A DNA stretch of 64,000 nt from Streptomyces canus 299MFChir4.1 (GTDB lineage: Bacteria > Actinomycetota > Actinomycetes > Streptomycetales > Streptomycetaceae). The stretch lies in assembly GCF_000383615.1 (NCBI RefSeq), contig NZ_KB911620.1, forward strand, positions 1 to 64,000, written 5' to 3'. The notes below the pieces were generated by a model, which did no database searches, was not told where the DNA came from, and saw nothing but the letters and a program-made list of their open reading frames with translations. Below, one piece after another: positions 34,703-42,567 of this stretch. The position numbers and the translations under genes are program-made. The number at the start of each line of letters is the position of its first letter. Position 1 is the first letter of the stretch.

Positions 34703-34734
34703 CGGCCCCCGGAGAGGTGCTGCTCCGGGGGCCG
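34703..34734 (+). terminator. Hairpin terminator after the monooxygenase
   Basis: CGGCCCCCGGAG (34703-34714) pairs perfectly with CTCCGGGGGCCG (34723-34734) over an 8-base loop, 57 bases after the stop codon. Confidence 0.75.
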
Positions 34735-34840
34735 TTCAGGCGACGGCCGGGCCGCCAAGCCCCATTCACATGGTCCCTGGGAAGTCCAACCACCGGGCGC
34801 CTCTTCGGTCACACTGGAGGCGCTCGGTCAAGAGGCAATC

Positions 34841-35446
34841 GTGGCGGGGGAAGGAAGACCGTTGCCGGAATCCGACCTGTTCGCACGGGAAGCCCTCGTC
34901 GTGGCGCAGCCGAAGCGTTCACGGTGGCGCAGGTACACCGGTCCCGCGCTGGCCGTGTCGACCGTGGAGGGCACTCTGCTCGCCCAGGTCACGCACACCG
35001 ACGACACGCGCTCTCTTCTCACGAGTGTGTCCGGCGAGTACGTCGTACGTATCGAGAAGAGCTCCAGGTTCGGGCAGTTCGGACCGGTGCGGTTCCGTTT
35101 CATCGACGCCACGGACCACGAGGCCGGCACCGTCGATGCCCGTGGACCCGTCAAGACCGGGCAACTGAGCCTGCGGACGGCGCACGGACGCGCGCTGCTC
35201 CTCACGCGTCGGGGTCTGCTGTCCACCGAGTGGCAGCTCACGGAGAGCGATCCGCATCGGAGCCCGGCACCGGAGGTTCTCGGCCGGGTCACGGTGAGCA
35301 CTGTCGACGGGTGGCTCGGGTTGCAGCAGTACGCCGTCGTGACAGACCCCCGCCTGGACACGTCGGAACGGCGGACCGTCGTCACCTCGGTCATCTGTCT
35401 GCACCTGCTCCGCCGGCCTCCGGACAGCAGCAGCACGCCCGCATGA
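34841..35446 (+). CDS. Hypothetical protein, LURP-one/scramblase-like fold suspected
   Basis: A 201-residue protein from GTG 34841 (AAGAGG five bases upstream); TTG 34862 behind GGAAGGAAG is an alternative. After about 25 residues the sequence is a run of short beta strands (ALAVSTVEGTLLAQVTHTDD, SGEYVVRIEKSSRFGQFGP, VRFRFIDATDHEAGTVDARG) resembling the tubby-like beta barrel of LURP-one/phospholipid-scramblase-related proteins. No catalytic residues can be named and no signal peptide is present. Fold assignment is tentative. It is flanked by a terminator and a TetR gene with its own operator. Confidence 0.55.
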   Translation: MAGEGRPLPESDLFAREALVVAQPKRSRWRRYTGPALAVSTVEGTLLAQVTHTDDTRSLLTSVSGEYVVRIEKSSRFGQFGPVRFRFIDATDHEAGTVDARGPVKTGQLSLRTAHGRALLLTRRGLLSTEWQLTESDPHRSPAPEVLGRVTVSTVDGWLGLQQYAVVTDPRLDTSERRTVVTSVICLHLLRRPPDSSSTPA

Positions 35447-35480
35447 GCCGCAGGCATCCGATCTGGCATCATGGGCGAAA

Positions 35481-35514
35481 CGGAACCCGGTTCCATAAGT
35501 CGTACGGAACCCGG
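35481..35514. promoter_or_regulatory. Palindrome plus direct repeat upstream of TetR gene
   Basis: GGAACC-C-GGTTCC (35482-35494) is a perfect palindrome. The sequence CGGAACCCGG occurs at 35481-35490 and again at 35505-35514. Position just before the TetR start fits an autoregulatory operator. Confidence 0.55.
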
Positions 35515-35549
35515 ACCCGCTGTGCCGTCGCAGGGAGAGGAGCCTCAGG

Positions 35550-36179
35550 GTGAGCGACAGCCGCCAGGGCACGGAGAAGGCCGCCGCGCCCCAGCGCAAG
35601 GACGTCCGGCGCAACAAGCAGATCCTGCTGGACGCGGCCGCCGCCGTCTTCGTCACCTCGGGCGTAGAAGCGCCGGTGCGCGACATCGCCGCCAGGGCGG
35701 GCGTGGGGATCGGCACGATCTACCGCCACTTCCCCACCCGGGCGGACCTGATCGTCGCGGTCTTCCGCCACCAGGTCGAGACCTGCGTCGAGGCCGGCCC
35801 CGCCCTGCTGGCGAGCTGCCCGACGGCGTACGACGCACTGGAACGGTGGATCGACCTGTTCGTCGACTTCCTGGTGACCAAACACGGCCTCGCCGCAGCC
35901 CTCCAGCACGACAACGCCGGCTTCGAGACCCTGCACGCCCACTTCATCGACCACCTCGTACCCGTGTGCACGCAGCTCCTCGACGCCGCCACGGCCGCCG
36001 GTGAGATCCGCTCCGGCATCGGAGGGCTCCAGCTGATGCGTGGCGTGGGCAATCTCTGCGTCGGCGCGGAGAACGATCCCAGCTACGACCCTCGCGCCCT
36101 GGTCACGCTCCTCGTCGCAGGACTGCGCCAGCCGCACCGGTCCGGGTCGGAATCCGGGGCGGCCGACGGCGAGCCGTGA
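35550..36179 (+). CDS. TetR-family transcriptional regulator
   Basis: A 209-residue repressor starting at GTG 35550 with GGAGAGGAG upstream. The HTH (about 20-68) reads RNKQILLDAAAAVFVTSGVE, VRDIAARAGVGIGTIYRHFP, TRADLIVAVF. The C-terminal domain (EALERW-like AYDALERWIDLFVDFLVTKH) belongs to the SbtR-like group. The natural target is not obvious: the downstream neighbours are broken regulators and the upstream gene is on the same strand. Autoregulation through the 35482 palindrome is likely. Confidence 0.85.
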   Translation: MSDSRQGTEKAAAPQRKDVRRNKQILLDAAAAVFVTSGVEAPVRDIAARAGVGIGTIYRHFPTRADLIVAVFRHQVETCVEAGPALLASCPTAYDALERWIDLFVDFLVTKHGLAAALQHDNAGFETLHAHFIDHLVPVCTQLLDAATAAGEIRSGIGGLQLMRGVGNLCVGAENDPSYDPRALVTLLVAGLRQPHRSGSESGAADGEP

Positions 36180-36214
36180 GCGGCCCGCGCACCCCGTACC
36201 GCTCACGAACCGGC

Positions 36215-36705
36215 CCCGCCGCACCCCCCGACAGGCGCGTCTTCCGGTCGCAGACGAGGGGCCAGTTGCGCAGCGCCGCGTCGGCAAGATGCTGGAGTTC
36301 ATCGCGGCCGACACCGCTCGGGGCCTGTACGGCGATGCCGTGGGCGAAGGTGGTGACATAGCGGGCCGGCAGTCCCGGATCGGTCCCCGCAGGCAGATCG
36401 CCGTCCTCGACGGCTCACCGGAACCGATCCCGAACGCAGGCGTGGCCGTCGGTGCGCCAGGCGACGAGGACGTCAGTCGCTGGTGGACAGGGCGCCCTGG
36501 ACTCCCAGACACCCCTGGGGGCGGGCCCGGCGGGTGGTGGTCCGGACGGCGCCCGCCAGGATCGCGTGGCGACTTCCAGGGCGGTCGGCTCCTCAAGGGC
36601 GCGGGCCAGGTAGGCGCTCGGGCCGTCGGTGTACCGCTTCAGAGCCTTGCGGAACAGCTCCTCCTTGTTGCCGACCGCGCGCCGGGGCTTCGGCAAGGCG
36701 CGACC
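36215..36705 (-). pseudogene. TetR regulator lacking its DNA-binding domain
   Basis: Two frames together read the ligand-binding part of a TetR protein: GNKEELFRKALKRYTDGPSA, LARALEEPTALEVATR, then after frame changes LPARYVTTFAHGIAVQAPSG and VGRDELQHLADAALRNWPL. In intact relatives GNKEEL directly follows the recognition helix, so the HTH is entirely missing. Upstream sequence belongs to a different regulator (AraC type). At least two frame changes confirm decay. The end points are approximate. Confidence 0.7.
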
Positions 36706-37144
36706 GTAGCTCCTCCTCCACCACGCGCAACGTCTCCGCGGCCGATGCGACGTCGCCGACCCGGTTTCGGATCCGGTCCACGGAGCGTTGCCAGACGGCA
36801 TCGACCGGCGCCCACCGGTTACGCAGTTCGGCCGCCGGTATGTCGACGAACGGCGACATCCCCCATGGTTTGAAGTGCACCCCCACGAGCCGCACACGCG
36901 CCGGGTACTCGAAGAGGAAGCGCCTGGTCCACACACCCATGAACCACCCGTCGGCGAACAACGCCGGTGGCACCGAAGGGTCGGAGTCCCACAGCCGGAC
37001 AGGCCCGCCCAGGTGAAGGAACAGGTGTGCCGACGGCATCGGCGGCACGTTCATCAGCCGGTGGCGCGGGGCCCCGGTCAGGCAGTACACGTCGTCGATG
37101 AACCGGTCGAGCGGCGGAGCGGGCACCCGGCCGACGTATTCCAT
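36695..37144 (-). pseudogene. AraC-type regulator, N-terminal sensor domain only
   Basis: From ATG 37144 about 150 residues match the DUF6597-type sensor half of AraC regulators (MEYVGRVPAPPLDRFIDDVY, MPSAHLFLHLGG, HFKPWGMSPFVDIPAAELRN). Where the AraC helix-turn-helix pair should start, near 36695, the sequence switches to the TetR remnant and the frame runs on to 36593 without similarity. The DNA-binding domain is lost. The promoter side may still be intact. Confidence 0.7.
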
Positions 37145-37214
37145 GGACCCAGTGTGGACGCTCGAACGTTCCGTTCGCGAGGGCGGTGTCACCGCCTCTG
37201 CCAAGGATCGTCCT

Positions 37215-37586
37215 CTAGCCGTGTGGGGCCTCGCCCACGCCGGCCATCTCGGAGTCTTCGCGACGTAGCCGTTCAGCCCCCCAGGCGCCCAGCGGCCCGA
37301 GCGCCTGGTTGAGCGTGTGCCCGTGCTCCGTGAGGGAGTACTCCACGCGCGGCGGCACCTCGGCATACACCTTCCGGTGCACGAGACCGTCCTCCTCCAT
37401 CTCCCGCAGGTGCTGCGTCAGCATCTTCTCGCTCACCCCCGGTAACCCGCGACGAAGCTCGGCGAAGCGACGTATGCCGTGGGCGTGGAGTTCCCACAGG
37501 ATCAGTCCCTTCCACTTGCCGCTCACCACGTCGAGCGCGGCGTCGATGCCACAGATGTACGGCCCGCGTCTCGGCGCCTTGGCCAT
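37215..37586 (-). CDS. HxlR-family transcriptional regulator
   Basis: A 123-residue winged-helix protein. The family core reads IDAALDVVSGKWKGLILWEL, RRFAELRRGLPGVSEKMLTQ, HLREMEEDGLVHRKVYAEVP, PRVEYSLTEHG. The single cysteine in YICGID (about Cys13) corresponds to the redox- or aldehyde-sensing cysteine of HxlR/HypR/YodB proteins. ATG 37586 has AGGGG eight bases upstream; a GTG one codon earlier is possible. It diverges from an NAD(P)-dependent oxidoreductase and probably controls it in response to electrophiles. Confidence 0.88.
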   Translation of the reverse strand: MAKAPRRGPYICGIDAALDVVSGKWKGLILWELHAHGIRRFAELRRGLPGVSEKMLTQHLREMEEDGLVHRKVYAEVPPRVEYSLTEHGHTLNQALGPLGAWGAERLRREDSEMAGVGEAPHG

Positions 37587-37596
37587 CACTGAACCC

Positions 37597-37636
37597 CTTA
37601 CTAAAAGGTAAGTACCGCAGAAAATGGTGGGTACTT
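37597..37636. promoter_or_regulatory. HxlR-type operator in divergent promoter region
   Basis: CTTAC/GTAAG (37597-37601 and 37608-37612) is an inverted repeat around TAAAAG, and AAGTACC/GGTACTT (37610-37616 and 37630-37636) a second. The first resembles the GTAC-type AT-rich sites bound by HxlR/YodB regulators. Confidence 0.55.
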
Positions 37637-37645
37637 CCGACAGTA

Positions 37646-38578
37646 GTGACGCTCTCCGAGCATGGAGGGGTGAACGAACAACAGAACTCCCCCACCGGCC
37701 GGAGCAGCGCCGTCACCGTGATCGGGCTGGGTCCGATGGGCCAGGCGATGACCCGCGCCCTCCTCGCCGCCGGCCACCCGGTCACCGTCTGGAACCGCAC
37801 CCCGGCCCGTGCCGACGGCGTCGTCTCCGACGGAGCCATCCTCGCGTCGACACCCGGCGAGGCGGTCGAGGCGAGTGACCTCGTGATCCTCAGCCTCACC
37901 GACTACCGGGCGATGTACGACATCCTCGACGGCGCCACCGCATCGCTCGCCGGCCGCACCCTGGTCAACCTGAGCTCCGACACCCCCGACCGCACACGCG
38001 AGGCGGCGACCTGGGCAGCCGGCCACGGCGCCGCCTTCCTCACCGGAGGTGTCATGGTTCCCGCGCCGATGGTCGGCACCGAGGCGGCCTACGTCTACTA
38101 CAGCGGCCGCGACCAGGTGATGGAGAGACACCGCGCGGTGCTGGCACCACTCGGCACACCCAAGTACCTGGGCGATGACCCCGGCCTCGACCAGCTGATG
38201 TACCAGGCCCAACTCACGGTGTTCCTCACCACCTTGTCGGCGCTGATGCACGCCACCGCGATGCTGGGCACCGCAGGACTGAAGGCATCGGAGGCGCTGC
38301 CCGAGTTGCTCCTCACCGCCGACTCGATCGGCGACATGCTGAGGGCCGGGGAGGAGACTCCCGGCGCCGCGCTCGATGCCGGGGAGCATCCCGGCACCCT
38401 CAGCACCGTCACCATGATGGGCGGGACCTCCGACCACATCGTCGAGACCAGCGCGTCCCTCGGTCTCGACCTCGCGCTCCCACGGGCCGTACAGGCCCAC
38501 TACCGGCACGCCGTCGACAACGGGCACGGCAGCGACCACTGGACCCGCATCGTCGACAGCATCCGAGGAGCGCGCTGA
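37646..38578 (+). CDS. NAD(P)-dependent oxidoreductase, imine-reductase/hydroxyisobutyrate-dehydrogenase type
   Basis: A protein of up to 310 residues with an N-terminal Rossmann fold (VTVIGLGPMGQAMTRALLAA, about 23-42) and a C-terminal helical dimerisation domain (AQLTVFLTTLSALMHATAML, LLLTADSIGDML). The GLGxMG motif and helical half match the 6-phosphogluconate/3-hydroxyisobutyrate dehydrogenase superfamily; the overall pattern is that of bacterial imine reductases. The start is uncertain: GTG 37646 gives the longest frame, while GTG 37670 lies right behind GGAGGG. Divergent HxlR probably regulates it. The substrate is unknown. Confidence 0.8.
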   Translation: MTLSEHGGVNEQQNSPTGRSSAVTVIGLGPMGQAMTRALLAAGHPVTVWNRTPARADGVVSDGAILASTPGEAVEASDLVILSLTDYRAMYDILDGATASLAGRTLVNLSSDTPDRTREAATWAAGHGAAFLTGGVMVPAPMVGTEAAYVYYSGRDQVMERHRAVLAPLGTPKYLGDDPGLDQLMYQAQLTVFLTTLSALMHATAMLGTAGLKASEALPELLLTADSIGDMLRAGEETPGAALDAGEHPGTLSTVTMMGGTSDHIVETSASLGLDLALPRAVQAHYRHAVDNGHGSDHWTRIVDSIRGAR

Positions 38579-38680
38579 CCCATCGCGGAGGCGGTGCGGC
38601 CACGCCGGGCTGCTCCTGCGTGAGCTGCACGCCGCACTCGCGAAGGCCGCCGGGCACCAGGGACCGACCGCTCGGCAGGC

Positions 38681-38829
38681 TCAGGGGTACAGCACCGCTC
38701 GGAACGTGAACGAGACGAGTTGGGCTCGATCGCGTGCGCCGACCTTCGTCATGGCCCGCACCCCGTGCGTCTTCACGGTGAACGCCGACACCGACATCCG
38801 GGCCGCGATCTCGTCGTTGCCGAGACCGC
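38681..38829 (-). pseudogene. LuxR-type HTH fragment
   Basis: The last 49 residues of a LuxR/NarL-type regulator are readable: GGLGNDEIAARMSVSAFTVK, THGVRAMTKVGARDRAQLV, ending in TGA at 38681. No receiver or sensor domain precedes it; the sequence at 38830 onward belongs to a gene on the other strand. It is a leftover DNA-binding domain without its start. Confidence 0.65.
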
Positions 38830-38835
38830 CACTCG

Positions 38836-39434
38836 ATGACACACACCACCGTCACTTCGCCGGTTTCGGCCACGACCCCGACGACGTCCTCCGGGCTCCG
38901 ATCGCTCCACCTGATCCGAGTCGTCTTCTCCCTGATCTGGGTGGCGCTGATCCTCACGACCTCCGCCTCCCTGGTGTCGACGGACAGGCCCACAGCGATC
39001 GCGGGCCTGCTCCTCGTCATCTACCCCCGTGGGACGTCATCGCCACACTCCTAGAGCGTCGCCTGGCCGAAACCGGCTCCACGCACCGCGTCAGTGCCGG
39101 CAACATGGCTCTCGGCCTCGCGACCGCAGCGGGGATGATCATCGGGGTCTTCTCCGTCATCCAGGACGGCCCTCCTCGTCTTCGGTGTCTGGGCCCTCCT
39201 TTCCGGAGCGGTTCAGCTCGTGACGGCGATCCGACGCAGGCGCACCGTCGGCGCCCAGTGGCCCATGATCATCAGCGGTGCCCAGTCCGTCCTCGCGGTG
39301 CCACCATCGCCGCCGGCTCGGCCTCGGAGACGAGCGGCCTGTCCACCCTCGCCGGGTACCCGGCCTTCGGTGCCTTCTGGTTCCTCGTCTCCGTCGTCGC
39401 CCAGAGCAACCGCAGCCGACGCGCGGCGCGTTGA
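38836..39434 (+). pseudogene. DUF308-like membrane protein, three frameshifts
   Basis: From ATG 38836 the first helix is readable (LRSLHLIRVVFSLIWVALIL) to about 39030. Later parts appear in other frames: DVIATLLERRLAETGSTHRV and NMALGLATAAGMIIGVFSVI to about 39170, VTAIRRRRTVGAQWPMIISG to about 39298, and LSTLAGYPAFGAFWFLVSVV to the stop at 39434. The order and helices match small multi-pass DUF308-type proteins. Three frame changes make it a pseudogene. Confidence 0.7.
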
Positions 39435-39860
39435 CCTGGAGAGCGCCTGATCGTGCACCGGGGCACATTCGGGCGGCGCGATATCCGCCAGGCATATGAC
39501 AGCAGTACCACCCCCTCGATGGACGGCACACCACTCCCGCATTCGTCGTACCGCTCGTCATCCCGACGCCCGGTCCGCTTCCGTCGGAGCGGGCCAGGCC
39601 GACTGGCACTGGTGTACGACGTACGGACGGCCGGTTCAGGAAGGAAGGGGTCACAGGAGACGCCTGTCATCCCTTCCGTCACACCCTCACCATGGGCACC
39701 CGTCGAGGCCGCCCCGCGTTCGGGCCGTCCGCAGGAAAGTTCAACAGAACACCCATCCACCGCCCGGACACCCGCATAACGTGCGGTGACCCGAACCGCC
39801 TCCGCCTCCCCCACTTCCTGCGGTCCGTGACGCCGGGCCCACCGCGCTAGGAGCTTTGGG
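39435..39860. other. Gene-free interval (426 bases)
   Basis: No supported gene on either strand. The last part must hold the promoter of the DUF485/symporter pair; no confident -10/-35 pair was seen. Confidence 0.5.
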
Positions 39861-40304
39861 ATGTCCTACGACCGCTCGGAATTATCCCTGCCGCACCGGC
39901 ACAACGGACGGGTCCCCTCCCCCACCGCACACCGGCCGCCGCCCCTCGCGCCGGCCGGAGTGCGCCCGGGCAGCGGGGCCCGTCCGCGTTCGTGGTCCAG
40001 CTACCACCGGGCCCTGCGTGTCCTGCGCCGCGCCTGCCGCTGGCAGCGACGCGTGGCCACCTTCGTCGCCCTCGGCTACTTCGCCGTCTTCCTCACCCTC
40101 ACCGTCCGGGCCCCCGCCTTCATGGCCCGCCCGGTCCTCGGCGGACTCCCCACCGGCCTGCTGCTCGCCGTCGTACAGATCCCCGTCACCTGGCTGGCCG
40201 TCCTGCTGTTCGAGTACTCGGCACGGCGGTTCGTCGATCCCCTGGCCCGCCGGGTCAGCCAGTACGCACGCCCGGCCGGCGGCGACGGGCGGGCACAGGC
40301 ATGA
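39861..40304 (+). CDS. DUF485-type small membrane protein, symporter partner
   Basis: A 147-residue protein with a proline-rich cytoplasmic N-terminus (1-55) and two transmembrane helices (FVALGYFAVFLTLTVRAPAF and LPTGLLLAVVQIPVTWLAVL, about 68-120). This is the usual layout of DUF485 proteins encoded just before ActP-like symporters. TAGGAGC precedes the ATG. Its stop overlaps the next start as ATGA, so it is made with the symporter and probably associates with it. Confidence 0.78.
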   Translation: MSYDRSELSLPHRHNGRVPSPTAHRPPPLAPAGVRPGSGARPRSWSSYHRALRVLRRACRWQRRVATFVALGYFAVFLTLTVRAPAFMARPVLGGLPTGLLLAVVQIPVTWLAVLLFEYSARRFVDPLARRVSQYARPAGGDGRAQA

Positions 40305-41932
40305 CCGACCTCGGCGGCTCCGCGCAGTCCTGGTCCCTGGTCGCCTTCTGCAGCGTCGTCACCCTCACGCTCCTGCTGTGCGTACTGACCGGCCCCGACC
40401 GCGACGACCTGGAGGAGTTCTACACCGGCTACCGAACCCTCTCCCCGCTGCGCAACGGCCTCGCGGTCGCCGGTGACTACATCTCCGCCGCGACCGTGCT
40501 CACCATCGGCGGGGTCATCGCGCTGTGCGGCTACGACGGCGTCGTCCTGGCCCTGAGCACGCTGCTGTCCCTGCTCCTGCTGATGTTCCTGCTCGCCGAA
40601 CCCCTGCACAACACCGGCCGGTTCACCATGGGCGACGCGCTGAGCCGACGTGTCCCCGGGCGGGCCGTGCGCATCACCGCGTGCGTGGTGACCCTGCTGT
40701 CGCTGATCCCGATGATGATCGTGCAACTGGCGGGCGTGGGACAGCTGCTGGCCTTCATCCTGGGTTTCTCCGACGGTGCCATGCAGACCGGCTGCATCGT
40801 CGGCGCGGGAATCCTGATGATCAGCTACGCCGCCCTCGGCGGGATGAGGGGGACCGCGCTGATCCAGATCATCAAGACGGTGATGCTCCTCGGGTCCGGT
40901 CTCGTGGTCTCCGTACTCGTCCTCGCCTCCTTCGGCTGGCACCCGGGAGCGATGCTCGACGCCGCGGCGCAGCGCAGCGGCACCGGCCGGGCGTTCCTCC
41001 AGTACGGCCTCCAGTTCTCGGACGGACCGCACCCCGCACCGGACATGATCAGCACTCAGGTCGCCATCGTGCTCGGCGGTGCCTGTCTGCCGCACGTCAC
41101 CATGCGGATGTACACCGCGGGCAACGCCCGCCAGGTGCGGCGCACGATGTCCTGGGCCGTGTCCTCGGTGGCCCTTTTCATGCTGGTGATCACCGTCGTC
41201 AGCCTCGGCGCCACGGCACTGGTCGGCCGCGAACGGATCACGGCCGCCGACCCGCACGGCAGCACCGCCTATCTGCTGGGTGCGCGCGCCGTGTTCGGCT
41301 CCGATGTCTCCCGCACCGAGGGCCTGGTGTTCAGCACCGTCACGACGGCGATCTTCCTGACCCTCCTGGCGTCCGTCGCCGGAATGACGCTCGCCTGCGC
41401 CAACTCGCTGGCGCACGACGTCTCCGCCTCCCGGAACAAGGGCATGCCCGCGCTGCGGGAGATGACCCTCGCCCGGACCTGCGCGCTGGTCGTCGGCATC
41501 CCCGTGGTGCTGCTGGCCGCCCTCGCCCAGCACCGCAGCCTCCAGCCCCTGGCCACGCTCTCCTTCTGCATGGGCGCCTCCGCCATCGCGCCCGCGCTCG
41601 TCTACTCGCTGTTCTGGCGACGCTTCAGCAAGGCCGGACTGCTCGGCACGCTCATCGGCGGCTCGGTCGCCGTCCTGGTCCTGATGTCCGGCACCCGGCT
41701 CGTCTCCGGGTCACCGACGTCGGCCTTCCCGGAGGCCGATCTGAACTGGTTCCCCTTCACCACGACCGCCCTGGTGTCCGTGCCGGTGGGCTTCGCCTGC
41801 GGCTGGCTGGGCACGGTCCTCAGCGGACGCCGCAGCGCCCGCCGCGCACGCGAACGGTACGCCGGCATCGAGCAACTGATCCTCGCCGGACCCCCGCGAC
41901 GCCGTCCGAGCTGGAGCCCGGACGGACCGTAG
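40301..41932 (+). CDS. Solute:sodium symporter (ActP-like)
   Basis: A 543-residue integral membrane protein of the SSS family with about 13 helices. Typical segments are GLAVAGDYISAATVLTIGGV near residue 50 (conserved in acetate/monocarboxylate permeases), VVTLLSLIPMMIVQLAGVGQ, ISYAALGGMRGTALIQIIKT, and LACANSLAHDVSASRNK. It would import a monocarboxylate such as acetate with sodium. ATG 40301 overlaps the DUF485 stop. The C-terminal tail is arginine-rich and cytoplasmic. The substrate is inferred from family resemblance. Confidence 0.85.
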   Translation: MTDLGGSAQSWSLVAFCSVVTLTLLLCVLTGPDRDDLEEFYTGYRTLSPLRNGLAVAGDYISAATVLTIGGVIALCGYDGVVLALSTLLSLLLLMFLLAEPLHNTGRFTMGDALSRRVPGRAVRITACVVTLLSLIPMMIVQLAGVGQLLAFILGFSDGAMQTGCIVGAGILMISYAALGGMRGTALIQIIKTVMLLGSGLVVSVLVLASFGWHPGAMLDAAAQRSGTGRAFLQYGLQFSDGPHPAPDMISTQVAIVLGGACLPHVTMRMYTAGNARQVRRTMSWAVSSVALFMLVITVVSLGATALVGRERITAADPHGSTAYLLGARAVFGSDVSRTEGLVFSTVTTAIFLTLLASVAGMTLACANSLAHDVSASRNKGMPALREMTLARTCALVVGIPVVLLAALAQHRSLQPLATLSFCMGASAIAPALVYSLFWRRFSKAGLLGTLIGGSVAVLVLMSGTRLVSGSPTSAFPEADLNWFPFTTTALVSVPVGFACGWLGTVLSGRRSARRARERYAGIEQLILAGPPRRRPSWSPDGP

Positions 41933-42027
41933 CGGGAACCTTCGAGAACTCGTCGTGTGCCGGGTGTCGAGAACGTGGCACTGACTCCGTCCCAGGTGCA
42001 TCAGTCACCACTGCGGGAGGAACGACC

Positions 42028-42528
42028 GTGCAACCGAACGAGATCACCGAGGTTCTGAACCGGCCTCTCAGCCAGGAGCTGCTGGCGCGCGACCTGACCC
42101 GCCTGGCCTACGCCGCCAAGGACGGCACACCCCGCAACGTCCCGATCGCGTTCGCCTGGAACGGCTCGGAGATCGTCATGTGCACCTCGAAGAACGCCCC
42201 GAAGCTAGCGTCCCTGCACGAGAACCCGGCGGTCGCCCTGACGATCGACACCGAGGTGCACCCGCCCAGGATCCTGCTCATCCGGGGCCGGGCCGAGCTG
42301 GACTACGTCGACGGCATCCCGGACGAGTACCTCCAGCCGACCAGCAGCTACGAGATGACCCCCGAGCAACGGGTCGAGTGGGAGGCGGAGGTGCGTTCGC
42401 TCTATCACGACGGCATGGTCCGGATCGTCGTGACCCCGACCTGGGCGAAGTTGATCGACTTCGAGACGACGCTGCCGAGCGCGGTCGAGGAACTGGCCCG
42501 GCAGCGGGAGGAACGGAAACGGGCCTGA
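42028..42528 (+). CDS. PPOX-class (pyridoxamine 5'-phosphate oxidase-like) flavin/F420-binding protein
   Basis: A 166-residue split-barrel protein starting at GTG 42028 with GGGAGG seven bases upstream. The core reads LLARDLTRLAYAAKDGTPRN, VPIAFAWNGSEIVMCTSKNA, PKLASLHENPAVALTIDTEV, and a C-terminal VRIVVTPTWAKLIDFET. This matches PPOX-class proteins of actinobacteria, which bind FMN or F420 and reduce small molecules. The cofactor cannot be fixed by eye. It lies 95 bases after the symporter, with no obvious functional tie. Confidence 0.8.
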   Translation: MQPNEITEVLNRPLSQELLARDLTRLAYAAKDGTPRNVPIAFAWNGSEIVMCTSKNAPKLASLHENPAVALTIDTEVHPPRILLIRGRAELDYVDGIPDEYLQPTSSYEMTPEQRVEWEAEVRSLYHDGMVRIVVTPTWAKLIDFETTLPSAVEELARQREERKRA

Positions 42529-42567
42529 GCGGCGAGCGATCACGTACCCGCTTCGCCGCTACGGCCG

